DNA of 64,000 bases, taken from the NCBI RefSeq assembly GCF_900163565.1, contig NZ_FUHU01000038.1, positions 1 to 64,000 on the forward strand, read 5' to 3'. Below, in pieces: positions 40,449 through 51,314 of the stretch (position 1 is its first letter; each line of letters starts with the position of its first letter). Source of the DNA: Agrococcus casei LMG 22410 (GTDB taxonomy: Bacteria; Actinomycetota; Actinomycetes; Actinomycetales; Microbacteriaceae). A program made the position numbers and the translations under genes. The notes below the pieces were generated by a model. The model made no database searches. It saw only the letters and a program-made list of their open reading frames with translations, and had not been told where the DNA came from.

Positions 40449-43400
40449 GGGCCCGAGCAGGCTCTTCAGCTCGCCGAAAAGGTCGCTCGACACCTTCACC
40501 TGCACCGGCAGCTGGAACACCCGAGCGGCACCCGGTCGCTCGAGCCGCAGCTTGACGTCTGTCGGACCTGTGTGACGCTGCAGCACCTGCTTGAGCTCAC
40601 GCGCCAGGCGCACCGTGGCACGACGCTCCATGAGGCGCAACTCGAGCGGACGGCTCTCGTCGATCGGCTGCACATTGGGCATCTCGACGGAGTTTCCGGT
40701 CAGGGAGTATCCGTCGTCGCGCGTGCGCACTCGTGCACGGATCACCGCGATCGAGTCTGGCTTCACGACGTGGCCGTACTCGGTGAAGGTCTTGCCGAGC
40801 AGCATCACATCGGTCTCGCTGCCGAAGTCTTCGACCGTGAGAATGCCGTAGGCGTTGCCACTGTTGCGGGCGACGCGATGCTGCACATTCGTGACCAGAC
40901 CCGCGATCGTCACGGTGTCACCGTCTTCTGCGGTCTCGCCGATGTCTTGGATCTGGTGGCTCGCGAACTTCGCCAGCTCGAGCTCGAGGCCTGCCAGGGG
41001 GTGATCAGAGACGTACAGGCCCAGCATGTCGCGCTCGAACGAGAGTTTGTCGTTCTTGACCCACTCGGGACGCTCCGGAACGCCCTGATCGCTCTCTTCG
41101 AGATCGTCGAAGACATCGCCGAACAGGTCGACCATGCCGTGTGCCTCGTTGCGCTTCAGCGACACTGCGGCATCGACGGCCTCTTCGTGCACCTCGACCA
41201 TCGCGCGCCTGGTCGCACCGAGGTCGTCGAAGGCTCCGGCCTTGACGAGCGACTCGATCGTGCGCTTGTTGAGCACCTGCAGCGGCATCTTCTTCAGGAA
41301 GTCGTGCAGGCCGGTGGCCGGCGACTGCTCTTCGCGAGCCTTGATGATCGCGTCGACGACGTTCGTGCCGACGTTGCGCACCGCCCCGAGTCCGAAGCGG
41401 ATGTCAGCGCCGACTGCGGTGAAGTGGTGGCTCGACTCGTTGACGTGCGGAGACAGCACCGTGATGCCCATCCGCCGGCACTCGCTGAGGTAGAGCGCCA
41501 TCTTGTCGCGCGAGTCGCCGACGCTCGTGAGCAGCGCCGCCATGTACTCGGCCGGGTAGTGCGCCTTCAGGTAGGCAGTCCAGTACGAGAGCACGCCGTA
41601 TGCGGCCGAGTGCGACTTGTTGAAGGCGTAGTCGGAGAACGGCAGCAGGATGTCCCACAGCGTCTTGACCGCGGCCTTCGAGTAGCCGTTGTCGAGCATG
41701 CCCTTCTCGAAGCCGACGTACTGGCGGTCGAGCTCTTCCTTCTTCTTCTTGCCCATCGCGCGCCGCAGGATGTCTGCCTGGCCGAGCGAGAATCCGGCGA
41801 CCTTCTGCGCGATCGCCATCACCTGCTCCTGGTAGATGATGAGGCCGTAGGTCGTGCCGATGATGTCTTTCAGCGGCTCTTCGAGCTCGGCGTGGATCGG
41901 CGTGACCTCCTGCAGCGCGTTCTTGCGCAGCGCGTAGTTCGTGTGCGAGTTTGCACCCATGGGCCCCGGACGGTACAGGGCGATCAGGGCCGAGATGTCT
42001 TCGAAGTTGTCGGGCTTCAGCAGCCGCAGCAGCGAGCGCATGGGCCCGCCGTCGAGCTGGAACACACCGAGCGAGTCGCCGCGCGACAGCAGCTCGTACG
42101 CAGCGCGGTCATCGAAGTCGAGCTGTTCGAGCACAGGCCGGTGCCCGCGGTTGCTCTCGATGTTGTCGAGCGCGTCGTCGATGATGGTGAGGTTTCTGAG
42201 GCCGAGGAAGTCCATCTTCAGCAGGCCCAGCGACTCGCAGGTCGGATAGTCGAACTGCGTGATGATGGCGCCGTCCTGTTCGCGCTTCATCACGGGGATG
42301 ACGCGCTGCAGCTCTTCACTCGACATGATCACCGCACAGGCGTGCACGCCCCACTGGCGCTTCAGGCCCTCGAGCCCCTGCGCCGTCTCGAAGACGGTCT
42401 TCGCCTCGGGGTCGGAGTCGATGAGCGCACGGAAGTCGCCTGCTTCGCGATACCGCTCGTGCTTCTCGTCAGTGATGCCGGCAAGCGGGATGTCCTTCGC
42501 CATGACTGCCGGAGGGAGCGCCTTCGTGAGCTTCTCGCCCATGCCGAAGGGGTGGCCCAGCACGCGAGCCGAGTCTTTGAGCGCCTGCTTGGTCTTGATC
42601 GTGCCGTAGGTGACGACCTGAGCGACTCGGTCGACACCGTACTTGTCAGTCACGTAGCGGATGACCTCGCCGCGACGACGCTCGTCGAAGTCGACGTCGA
42701 AGTCAGGCATCGAGACGCGCTCGGGGTTCAGGAACCGCTCGAACAGCAGCCCGTGCTCGAGCGGGTCGAGCCCCGTGATGCCCAGCGAGTAGGCGGCCAT
42801 CGAGCCAGCACCCGAGCCTCGGCCGGGGCCGACGCGGATTCCCTGCTTCTTCGCCCACTCGATGAAGTCGGCGACGACGAGGAAGTAGCCGGGGAAGCCC
42901 ATCGAGACGATGACTTCGCTCTCGTAGTTCGCGCGCTCCTGCACCTCACCCGGGATGTTGCCGCCGTAGCGCTCGTTGAGCCCTCGCTGCACCTCCTTGA
43001 TGAACCAGGACTGCTCGCTCTCGCCCTCGGGCACGTCGTAGCGCGGCATGTAGTTCGCCGACTCGTCGAACTCGACATTGCATCGCTCGGCGATCAGCAG
43101 GGTGTTGTCGCAGGCCTCCGGCAGCTCGCGGAAGAGCTGGCGCATCTCACCGGGCGACTTGAGGTAGTAGCCGCCGCCGTCGAGCTTGAAGCGGCCAGGA
43201 TCGTTGATGGTCGATCCGGTCGAGACGCACAGGAGCGCATCGTGGCTCTTGGCATCGTGCGAATGCGTGTAGTGGAGGTCGTTCGAGGCGACCAGCGGGA
43301 TGTCGACTTCGCGAGCCAGCCGCAGCAGGTCATCGCGCACCCGTCGCTCGATGTCGAGCCCGTGGTCCATCAGCTCGAGGAAGTAGTTGTCTCTGCCGAA

Positions 43401-43943
43401 GATGTCCTGGAACTCGCCCGCAGCCTTCTTGGCCTCGTCGTACTGGCCGAGTCGAAGCCTGGTCTGGATCTCGCCGGACGGGCAGCCCGTGGTCGCGATG
43501 ATGCCCTTGCTGAAGCGCTGCAGCAGCTCGCGGTCCATGCGCGGCTTGAAGTAGTAGCCCTCGAGCGAAGCGAGCGACGAGAGGCGGAATAGGTTGTGCA
43601 TGCCCTCGGTCGTCTCGCTGAGCATGGTGATGTGCGTGTAGGCACCGCCGCCCGAGACGTCGTCACCGGGGTTCGACGACTGGTCGCCCCACTTCACACG
43701 GGTCTTGTCGCTGCGGTTCGTGCCGGGCGTGAGGTAGGCCTCGGTGCCGATGATCGGCTTGACGCCAGCGCCTCTGGCCGCCTTCCAGAACTCGTAGGCC
43801 CCGAACATGTTGCCGTGGTCGGTCATCGCGATCGCCGGCATCTCCATCTCGGCCGCGGCCTTCACGAGCGGCCCGATGTGCGCCGCTCCGTCGAGCATCG
43901 AGTACTCGGTGTGCACGTGGAGGTGCGCGAATGAGTCAGCCAT
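40434..43943 (-). CDS. dnaE: DNA polymerase III subunit alpha
   Basis: A 1169-residue replicative polymerase. The PHP domain starts HLHVHTEYSMLDGAAH. The palm contains DFDVDFDERRR (two of the three catalytic Asp) and GRGSGAGSMAAYSLGI; the helix-hairpin-helix, beta-binding and OB domains follow to the C-terminus, which ends SALV. Full family length. The end overlaps the first unit of an 18-bp triple repeat. Confidence 0.97.
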   Translation of the reverse strand: MADSFAHLHVHTEYSMLDGAAHIGPLVKAAAEMEMPAIAMTDHGNMFGAYEFWKAARGAGVKPIIGTEAYLTPGTNRSDKTRVKWGDQSSNPGDDVSGGGAYTHITMLSETTEGMHNLFRLSSLASLEGYYFKPRMDRELLQRFSKGIIATTGCPSGEIQTRLRLGQYDEAKKAAGEFQDIFGRDNYFLELMDHGLDIERRVRDDLLRLAREVDIPLVASNDLHYTHSHDAKSHDALLCVSTGSTINDPGRFKLDGGGYYLKSPGEMRQLFRELPEACDNTLLIAERCNVEFDESANYMPRYDVPEGESEQSWFIKEVQRGLNERYGGNIPGEVQERANYESEVIVSMGFPGYFLVVADFIEWAKKQGIRVGPGRGSGAGSMAAYSLGITGLDPLEHGLLFERFLNPERVSMPDFDVDFDERRRGEVIRYVTDKYGVDRVAQVVTYGTIKTKQALKDSARVLGHPFGMGEKLTKALPPAVMAKDIPLAGITDEKHERYREAGDFRALIDSDPEAKTVFETAQGLEGLKRQWGVHACAVIMSSEELQRVIPVMKREQDGAIITQFDYPTCESLGLLKMDFLGLRNLTIIDDALDNIESNRGHRPVLEQLDFDDRAAYELLSRGDSLGVFQLDGGPMRSLLRLLKPDNFEDISALIALYRPGPMGANSHTNYALRKNALQEVTPIHAELEEPLKDIIGTTYGLIIYQEQVMAIAQKVAGFSLGQADILRRAMGKKKKEELDRQYVGFEKGMLDNGYSKAAVKTLWDILLPFSDYAFNKSHSAAYGVLSYWTAYLKAHYPAEYMAALLTSVGDSRDKMALYLSECRRMGITVLSPHVNESSHHFTAVGADIRFGLGAVRNVGTNVVDAIIKAREEQSPATGLHDFLKKMPLQVLNKRTIESLVKAGAFDDLGATRRAMVEVHEEAVDAAVSLKRNEAHGMVDLFGDVFDDLEESDQGVPERPEWVKNDKLSFERDMLGLYVSDHPLAGLELELAKFASHQIQDIGETAEDGDTVTIAGLVTNVQHRVARNSGNAYGILTVEDFGSETDVMLLGKTFTEYGHVVKPDSIAVIRARVRTRDDGYSLTGNSVEMPNVQPIDESRPLELRLMERRATVRLARELKQVLQRHTGPTDVKLRLERPGAARVFQLPVQVKVSSDLFGELKSLLGPSALV

Positions 43944-43965
43944 GCCCTGCCTTCGTCTCTTGGCT

Positions 43966-44880
43966 CTATGCGCGCAGCTGGTCGACTGCGCTCTGCAGAT
44001 CCTCGGGGTAGTCGGATTCGAACTCGACGTCGTCGCCGTTCGGGTGCACGAAGCCGAGTCTCACGGCGTGCAGCCACTGGCGTCCGAGGCCGAGCTGTTC
44101 AGCCATTCTAGGGTCAGCTCCGTACATCGTGTCACCGAAGCAGGGGTGTCGGTGTGCCGACATGTGCACTCGGATCTGATGCGTCCGCCCGGTCTCGAGA
44201 TGCACCTCGACGAGACTCCCTCGCCTGAAGGCCTCGATGACCTCGTAGTGCGTCACAGCGTGCTTGCCGGACTCCATCACGGCGAACTTCCATTCGCTGT
44301 TGGGGTGGCGTCCGATCGGTGCCTCGATCGTTCCGACGAAGGGGTCCGGATGCCCCTGCACAGCCGCGTGATAGACCTTCGTCACGAGGCGGTCGTGGAA
44401 CTGGTGCTTCATATGCGTGTATGCGCGCTCGCTGTTGGCGACGACCATCAGGCCGCTGGTGCCGACGTCGAGCCGGTGCACGATGCCCTGCCGCTCGGCA
44501 GCGCCCGAGGTCGTGATGTCGAAGCCCCCGGCAGCCAGCGCGCCGAGCACGGTCGGCCCCTGCCATCCCATAGACGGGTGGGCCGCGACGCCGGCGGGCT
44601 TGTCGATCACGATGATGTCGGAGTCCTGGTGCACGATCTTCAGATCGGGCACCTCAAGCGGCACCACGGTCGGCTCGCGCTTGGGCTCCCATGAGACGTC
44701 GAGCCAGGCATCGGCGACCAGGCGGTCTGACTTCGAGAGCTCTCGGCCGTCGAGGCTCGCGCCTCCCGCTGCCAGCACCTCGGCGACCGTCGTGCGACTG
44801 AGCCCGAGCAGCTGAGCGAGCCCGGCGTCAGCGCGCTTGCCGTCGAGTCCGGCAGGCACCTGCAGGTAGCGGCTCTCCAT
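43966..44880 (-). CDS. rluD: RluA-family pseudouridine synthase
   Basis: A 304-residue RNA pseudouridylase, probably of 23S rRNA. An S4-like RNA-binding part (ADAGLAQLLGLSRTTVAEVL) precedes the catalytic domain, with the active Asp in GIVHRLDVGTSGLMVV and the downstream EVHLETGRTHQIRVHMSA. Adjacent to lspA with no gap, the usual lspA-rluD pair. RluD versus other RluA-type names is inferred. Confidence 0.9.
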   Translation of the reverse strand: MESRYLQVPAGLDGKRADAGLAQLLGLSRTTVAEVLAAGGASLDGRELSKSDRLVADAWLDVSWEPKREPTVVPLEVPDLKIVHQDSDIIVIDKPAGVAAHPSMGWQGPTVLGALAAGGFDITTSGAAERQGIVHRLDVGTSGLMVVANSERAYTHMKHQFHDRLVTKVYHAAVQGHPDPFVGTIEAPIGRHPNSEWKFAVMESGKHAVTHYEVIEAFRRGSLVEVHLETGRTHQIRVHMSAHRHPCFGDTMYGADPRMAEQLGLGRQWLHAVRLGFVHPNGDDVEFESDYPEDLQSAVDQLRA

Positions 44881-45453
44881 CTACGACGCCTCTGCTGTGT
44901 CTGCCGGCGTCTCTGCTTCGTCTGCTTCGGACTCATCGGTGTGCCGCTGCCCGTCGATGCCGATGTTGAGCAGCACGAGCAGCACGAGGCCGCACATCGA
45001 CACGACGATGCAGATGTCGGCGATGTTGAAGATCGCGGGGAATCCCCAGACGTGGATGAAGTCGATCACATGCCCCTCGAACGCGCCCGGCCAGCGGGTG
45101 AGGCGATCGTAGAGGTTGCCGGTGACGCCGCCGAGCAGTCCGCCCAGCACGAGCGCCCATCCGACGGAGTGCAGCTTGCGGGCAGTGATGATGATGCCGA
45201 TCGTGACGGCGACCGCGAGGATCGTGAAGATCCAGGTCATGCCGCTGGCAAACGAGAAGGCTGCGCCCGGATTGCGGACGAACGTGAACTGCAGCGCTTC
45301 GCCGAGCACTTCGCGAGACTCGCGCTCGGCGAAGTTCGCGAGGATCCACTCCTTGCTCAAGAAGTCAGCGGTCCAGCCGAGCGCGGCAACGCCCGCCAGA
45401 AGGAGAATGTGTCTCCATGAGATTCTGGCGGGCGATGCCGACTGTTTCGACAA
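44881..45453 (-). CDS. lspA: Signal peptidase II (lipoprotein)
   Basis: A 190-residue, four-helix aspartyl protease that matures lipoproteins such as HmuT and CtaC. The catalytic Asp residues are in GNLYDRLTR and FNIADICI; FVRNPGAAFSFAS is also diagnostic. The start is TTG (45453), with no better ATG; the first 15 or so residues are hydrophilic. A long acidic tail (after residue 160, TDESEADEAETPADTAEAS) is unusual. Confidence 0.93.
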   Translation of the reverse strand: MSKQSASPARISWRHILLLAGVAALGWTADFLSKEWILANFAERESREVLGEALQFTFVRNPGAAFSFASGMTWIFTILAVAVTIGIIITARKLHSVGWALVLGGLLGGVTGNLYDRLTRWPGAFEGHVIDFIHVWGFPAIFNIADICIVVSMCGLVLLVLLNIGIDGQRHTDESEADEAETPADTAEAS

Positions 45454-45461
45454 TGCGTCGA

Positions 45462-46145
45462 TCAGCTGTCGGCGGCGGTGTCGTCGCCCTCGGCGACGTT
45501 GCCCAGCGATGAGGTGCGGTCGAGGTCGCGGAGCTGGCTCTCGATGTAGCCGCGCAGGCGCAGACGGTAGTCGCGCTCGAAGCTCTTGAGCTCGTCGATC
45601 TTCTCCTGCAGGTCAGAGCGCTGCTGCTCGAGGTCGCCCTTGGTGACTTCGAACTCTTCAGCGAGCTGCTTCTTGCGAGCCTGTGCGTCATCGTTGATCT
45701 TCTGGGCGTTGGCCTCAGCACCGCTGATGAGCAGGTCGCGCTTGCCCTCTGCCTCGCTGATGAGCTCGTCGCGACGGATCTCACCTGACATGACGTGCTC
45801 GTCGTGGAGACGCTGTGCCATGGCGAGCAGGCTGGCGCTCGAGTCTGCCGACGGCGAGAACTCGTTCGATGCTGCGCCGGAGCCCTCGACGAGACCTGCG
45901 CTCTGCGCTGCCTCGGACTGCTGTGCTTCGTCAGCTGCTGCGGGTGCCTCGGCAGCTGCGGGCTGTGCGCCGCCCTGCTTGAGCTGCTCGACTTCAGCGG
46001 CCAGGCGGTCGCGCTCTGCGATGAGCTCGCGCCACTGCGTGGCGATCTCATCCAGGTAGTCGTCGACCTCTTCCTGGTCGTAGCCATCGCGGAAGCGGGT
46101 CTCTTCGAAGCGCTTGGTCAGCAGGTCGTCAGGCGAGAGTGCCAT
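45462..46145 (-). CDS. divIVA: DivIVA (Wag31-type) polar growth and septum protein
   Basis: A 227-residue coiled-coil protein that marks negatively curved membrane and directs polar growth. The membrane-binding N-terminus is MALSPDDLLTKRFEETRFRD, then YDQEEVDDYLDEI and long coiled coils separated by an Ala/Ser/Glu-rich linker (about residues 58-95). The start has AAAGGGACGC upstream; a 59-base gap separates it from yggT. Confidence 0.94.
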   Translation of the reverse strand: MALSPDDLLTKRFEETRFRDGYDQEEVDDYLDEIATQWRELIAERDRLAAEVEQLKQGGAQPAAAEAPAAADEAQQSEAAQSAGLVEGSGAASNEFSPSADSSASLLAMAQRLHDEHVMSGEIRRDELISEAEGKRDLLISGAEANAQKINDDAQARKKQLAEEFEVTKGDLEQQRSDLQEKIDELKSFERDYRLRLRGYIESQLRDLDRTSSLGNVAEGDDTAADS

Positions 46146-46204
46146 GTGCGTCCCTTTCGTATCAAGATTGTGATCTTCACATTCGTGCTCAAAACACTGT
46201 ACCG

Positions 46205-46498
46205 CTATAGAACGGCGATCCAGCGCGCGATGTTCATGAGGATGAAGAGCGCGACGAAGAGCACGAGGATGGAGAGGTCGAGCTGGACGCCGCCCATGCG
46301 CACGGGCTTGATGCGGCGTCGGAGGAATTTCACAGGAGGATCAGTGACCTTCCAGATGATGACGAAGAAGGTCAGCCACCCCTTCTTCGGCTTCCAGTCG
46401 GGTCGGATCGCCGTCACGAAGTCGATGATGACTCGTGCCCACAGGATGAAGAAGCACAGCTGAGCGATCCAGAAGACCGTCAGCCCGACGATGGCCAG
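46205..46498 (-). CDS. YggT family membrane protein, apparently starting with CTG
   Basis: A 97-residue two-helix protein. The sequence holds FFILWARVIIDFVTAIRPDW, the loop TDPPVKFLRRRIKPVRMGG and a second helix. YggT lies between sepF and divIVA in most Actinobacteria and is linked to cell division. No ATG, GTG or TTG precedes the first helix in frame; a TGA blocks the frame inside sepF, and the best start is CTG at 46498, eight bases after the sepF stop. An internal GTG at 46417 would remove the first helix and is unlikely. Confidence 0.75.
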   Translation of the reverse strand: MAIVGLTVFWIAQLCFFILWARVIIDFVTAIRPDWKPKKGWLTFFVIIWKVTDPPVKFLRRRIKPVRMGGVQLDLSILVLFVALFILMNIARWIAVL

Positions 46499-46506
46499 GG
46501 GAAGCC

Positions 46507-46968
46507 CTAGTGTGCGAAGACTGCGGAGTCAGTGTCTTCGCTGCTCTTGCGAGAGCCCGAGACGCTGATGGACTCAGGAGAGAGCAGGTAGACCTTCGTG
46601 GTCACACGCTCGATGCGGCCGTTCAGCCCCTGTGTGAGTCCGGCAGAGAAGTCGATCAGACGACGGGCGTCGCTGTCGGTCATCTGCGAGAGGTTGATGA
46701 TGACGGGAATCTCGTCACGGAACGCGGATGCGATCTCTTTTGCGTCCTTGTACTGGCGCGGGTGCACCGTCAGGATCTCTTGCATTTCATTCACCTGCTG
46801 GGGGGCGCGACGCAGAGGCGTCACGTTCGCTGGGGCACTGGACTGCGATGCGGGGCGCTCGAAGCGCTCGCTCGTCTCTTCTGTGCGTGCTGGCGCGACC
46901 TCGGTCGTGGCATCGTCTTCCTCTGCGAAGCCGAGTGCAATGGCAGCTCGCTTGAGTGCGTTGCTCAT
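46507..46968 (-). CDS. sepF: Cell division protein SepF
   Basis: A 153-residue protein that anchors FtsZ to the membrane, replacing FtsA in Actinobacteria. A short amphipathic N-terminus (SNALKRAAIALGF) and acidic linker precede the SepF core ILTVHPRQYKDAKEIASAFR and IINLSQMTDSDARRLIDFSA, ending in an exposed Ser-rich tail. It lies 30 bases after yggS. Confidence 0.95.
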   Translation of the reverse strand: MSNALKRAAIALGFAEEDDATTEVAPARTEETSERFERPASQSSAPANVTPLRRAPQQVNEMQEILTVHPRQYKDAKEIASAFRDEIPVIINLSQMTDSDARRLIDFSAGLTQGLNGRIERVTTKVYLLSPESISVSGSRKSSEDTDSAVFAH

Positions 46969-46997
46969 GGGATCTCCTCCTGTGGGTCATTTCAAGG

Positions 46998-47666
46998 CTA
47001 CGGCGAAGTGGGCCGCGAACCCGTGATTGCCGTGCCGATTCTCAGGTGTGTCGCGCCCGATTCGAGCGCCGCTCTCCAGTCGGCCGTCATGCCGGCCGAG
47101 ATCGACTTCGCATCGGGGACGATGCGCTGCAGGCGCTCCGAATAGCCTGCGACTCGCGAGAATGCCGCTGCGGGCTCCTGGTCGAGAGGCGCGACAGCCA
47201 TGACGCCGAGCACACGCACCGCCTCGGACGCGGCCGCACGCTCTGCGAGCGACTCGAACTCTGCATCCGACACTCCCCCGCGTCCGGCATCTGCGGTGAG
47301 ATTCACCTGCAGGAACACGTCGCGAGTCGGAATGCCCTCGCCGGTCTCGAGCAGCTCGATGACCTCGGCGCGATCGACTGCATGCAGCACGTCTGCGTAC
47401 CGAGCAACCTGGCGCACTTTGTTGCGCTGCAGCTGCCCCACGAAGTGCCACACGGCGTCTGGCTCATGCAGACCGTCGCGCTTGTTGCGCGCCTCGGGGT
47501 GGCGATTCTCGCCGAAGTCGCGCTGGCCTGCATCGAACAGCTCGCGCACCGTCTCGTCAGGGTGGAACTTGGTGACGACGATGAGCGTGGGCTCAACGGG
47601 AAGCGCCTGACCCGCTTCGCTCAGTTCCGAGCGAAAGCGGGCCAGGCGATCGGATGGGGTCGTCAT
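46998..47666 (-). CDS. YggS/PROSC family pyridoxal phosphate homeostasis protein
   Basis: A 222-residue single-domain PLP-binding barrel. LIVVTKFHP contains the Schiff-base lysine, FGENRHPEA is the usual GEN motif, WHFVGQLQRNK follows, and GMTADWRAALESGATHLRIG forms the phosphate site. It buffers PLP in the cell. It abuts ftsZ. In many relatives a laccase-like gene (yfiH) lies between ftsZ and yggS; here it is absent. Confidence 0.93.
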   Translation of the reverse strand: MTTPSDRLARFRSELSEAGQALPVEPTLIVVTKFHPDETVRELFDAGQRDFGENRHPEARNKRDGLHEPDAVWHFVGQLQRNKVRQVARYADVLHAVDRAEVIELLETGEGIPTRDVFLQVNLTADAGRGGVSDAEFESLAERAAASEAVRVLGVMAVAPLDQEPAAAFSRVAGYSERLQRIVPDAKSISAGMTADWRAALESGATHLRIGTAITGSRPTSP

Positions 47667-48854
47667 CTACTTGAGGAAGTCCGGCAGGAACTCGTCATCG
47701 TCGTCGGCCTCTGTCTCAGCCTCGAGCGGCTGCACGGGTCCGGTGAGGTGCTCGGGCACCGTCTGCGGCGGCTGCGGGACAGCGCGTCGCTCTTCGCGGT
47801 CGCCGGAGGCAGCAGCAGAGTCGCTCTCGCGCTCAGACGAGCTGCCGAGCATCGCGTTGTGCGCAGTGTCGAACGCACGCTGCTCGCCCTCGGGCTTGTT
47901 CTGCGGGCCGGCGCCGTCGAAGCCTGCGGCGATGACGGTGACGCGCACCTCGTCGCCGAGCGTGTCGTCGATGACGGTTCCGAAGATGATGTTCGCCTCG
48001 GGGTGCACGGCCTCCTGGACGAGGCTCGCGGCCTCCTGGATCTCCATGATGCCGATGTTGGAGCCTGCCTGGATCGACAGCAGCACACCGTGTGCGCCAT
48101 CGATCTTCGCCTCGAGCAGCGGGCTGTCGATTGCGAGTTCTGCAGCCTTGATGGCTCGGTCTGCCCCACGAGAGGAGCCGATGCCCATCAGCGCACTTCC
48201 GGCGCCCTGCATGACGCTCTTGACGTCGGCGAAGTCGACGTTGATAAGGCCTGGGGTTGTGATGAGGTCAGTGATGCCCTGCACACCCGCGAGCAGCACC
48301 TGGTCGGCCGTCTCGAAGGCCTCGACCATCGAGAGGCCCATGTCGCTGATCTCGAGAAGACGGTCGTTCGGCACGACGATGAGCGTGTCGACTTCGTTCT
48401 TCAGCGCCTCGACGCCCGTCTCGGCCTGGCCCTGACGGCGACGGCCCTCGAACGAGAACGGCTTCGTGACGACACCGACGGTCAGAGCGCCGAGGCTCTT
48501 CGCGATGCGTGCCACGACCGGCGCACCGCCCGTGCCCGTGCCACCGCCTTCGCCGGCTGTGACGAAGACCATGTCAGCGCCGGCGAGAGCCTGCTCGATC
48601 TCCTCTTGGTGGTCTTCTGCTGCACGACGCCCGATCTCGGGGTCGGCGCCAGCACCGAGCCCCTTCGTCAGCTCGCGTCCGACATCGAGCTTGACGTCGG
48701 CGTCGCTCAGCGTGAGCGCCTGCGCGTCTGTGTTGACCGCAATGAACTCGACGCCGCGCAGGCCGATCTCGATCATTCGATTGACGGCATTCACGCCGCC
48801 TCCTCCTACGCCGACCACTTTGATGACGGCGAGGTAATTCTGGTTCGATGTCAC
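47667..48854 (-). CDS. ftsZ: Cell division protein FtsZ
   Basis: A 395-residue tubulin-like GTPase forming the division ring. [18 protein letters not shown] leads, the GTP-binding loop is [15 protein letters not shown], and the synergy loop lies near DFADVKSVM. The flexible C-terminal linker is acidic/polar and ends [10 protein letters not shown], the conserved interaction peptide. A 167-base gap to ftsQ should hold its own promoter. Confidence 0.97.
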   Translation of the reverse strand: MTSNQNYLAVIKVVGVGGGGVNAVNRMIEIGLRGVEFIAVNTDAQALTLSDADVKLDVGRELTKGLGAGADPEIGRRAAEDHQEEIEQALAGADMVFVTAGEGGGTGTGGAPVVARIAKSLGALTVGVVTKPFSFEGRRRQGQAETGVEALKNEVDTLIVVPNDRLLEISDMGLSMVEAFETADQVLLAGVQGITDLITTPGLINVDFADVKSVMQGAGSALMGIGSSRGADRAIKAAELAIDSPLLEAKIDGAHGVLLSIQAGSNIGIMEIQEAASLVQEAVHPEANIIFGTVIDDTLGDEVRVTVIAAGFDGAGPQNKPEGEQRAFDTAHNAMLGSSSERESDSAAASGDREERRAVPQPPQTVPEHLTGPVQPLEAETEADDDDEFLPDFLK

Positions 48855-49021
48855 TTCCGACCCCTCGGTTGTGTTGTGCGACGGAGAACATTCAACCTGT
48901 ACTTGAAGGTTAGAGTTTCTCTCACGTCTAACTTGCTGGTCTAGACGCTACGGCCGATTCCAGTTGCGGTCTGGTCAACACGCCGGAGTGTCGGCTGGAC
49001 CGAGCTGAAGATAAAGGCTTC
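48855..49021 (-). promoter_or_regulatory. ftsZ upstream region
   Basis: The largest gap inside the division cluster. No reading frame is seen. Minus-strand features include TAACCT and TAGACG as AT-rich -10-like boxes amid otherwise GC-rich DNA, and the region ends before the ftsZ start in GGGGTCGGAAGTGAC, a plausible ribosome site. Promoters in this position are well known in Actinobacteria, but exact start sites cannot be set here. Confidence 0.5.
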
Positions 49022-49915
49022 TCACCGAACCACGGGATGCTCGGGCGCCGACACGTCGATCGTCTTGCCCTTCACCGCGTCGCTCTGCAGCAGCGCCTGC
49101 ACCGTGTCGGACTTCAGCCGCGACTGGTCGGGGCCGCCCCACACGATCATCTCACCGCCCTCGGTCTTGAGCTGAATCGACTGAGACGACGATGCCGTGA
49201 TCTCGGCGACATGCTCGAGCATGAAGGGCGACAGGTTCTTCAGCACGCTGGCGACCGCCTCGAACTCGGCAGTGTCGGCCGCGACTCCGACGATGGTCGG
49301 CAGGTCTCCCTCGCCGTCGCGAGGCTCGCCGAGGCTCACCCCGGCGGCATCCAGCAGATGGCCGTTCTCGTCGACGGCGACTGGAATCCGCTCCTGGATC
49401 CTGATCAGCAGCGTCGACGGCGGCAGCAGGTCGACGGCGTACGACTCGAGCGACGTGAACTGCTGCAGCGCCTCGCCGATCTCCTCTTCGCTCACCAGCG
49501 CGATGGGCTTGTCGAGCTGCCCCTCGAGGGCTGCGACGATCTGCTCTTCGCTGACGCGGTCGGTGCCCTCGACGCGAATCTCGCGCACCGACATGATCGG
49601 AGTGGTCACGAGCGCGATCAGGATGCCGATGGCGACGATGACGACGCCGGCGCCGATGCCCCATGCCTTCAGCCGACGGCGCCTTCCCGCGGTGAACCGG
49701 CGAGCCTGGGCCCGCTCTGCGCGACGGCGCTGCCGCGATGCCTCACGGAGCTCGCGCTCCTGCTCTGCCTGCTCGGCCTGCGCCTCGCGCAGCCTCGCCC
49801 GCTCGCTCTCGCGGAGCTCGGCGTCGACCTGCTCGGCGTTCGACCTGCGCGGCGTCGACTTGCTCGATGCCGATCTCGTCGACGTCGAGCGTGCCGGAAC
49901 CTCGGGCCTCCGCAA
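49022..49915 (-). CDS. ftsQ: Cell division protein FtsQ
   Basis: A 297-residue bitopic membrane protein. A long basic, Arg/Glu-rich cytoplasmic part (residues 1-83) precedes a single membrane helix (about 86-106), then the POTRA domain starting SVREIRVEGTDRVSEEQI and a beta domain. The start is TTG directly after the murC stop (TAG, one base), implying coupled translation. Confidence 0.93.
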   Translation of the reverse strand: MRRPEVPARSTSTRSASSKSTPRRSNAEQVDAELRESERARLREAQAEQAEQERELREASRQRRRAERAQARRFTAGRRRRLKAWGIGAGVVIVAIGILIALVTTPIMSVREIRVEGTDRVSEEQIVAALEGQLDKPIALVSEEEIGEALQQFTSLESYAVDLLPPSTLLIRIQERIPVAVDENGHLLDAAGVSLGEPRDGEGDLPTIVGVAADTAEFEAVASVLKNLSPFMLEHVAEITASSSQSIQLKTEGGEMIVWGGPDQSRLKSDTVQALLQSDAVKGKTIDVSAPEHPVVR

Positions 49916-49916
49916 C

Positions 49917-51310
<1,394 letters not shown>

Positions 51311-51314
<4 letters not shown>

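Noticed and set aside
40572-43592. A 1006-codon plus-strand open frame opposite dnaE
   Set aside because: It is the antisense shadow of dnaE: rich in Arg, His, Val and Asp as expected from GC-rich reverse reading, no known domain, and dnaE on the other strand is unmistakable.
47667-47670. A missing or split gene between ftsZ and yggS (yfiH-type laccase)
   Set aside because: ftsZ and yggS abut directly with intact ends, so the gene is simply absent from this position rather than broken.
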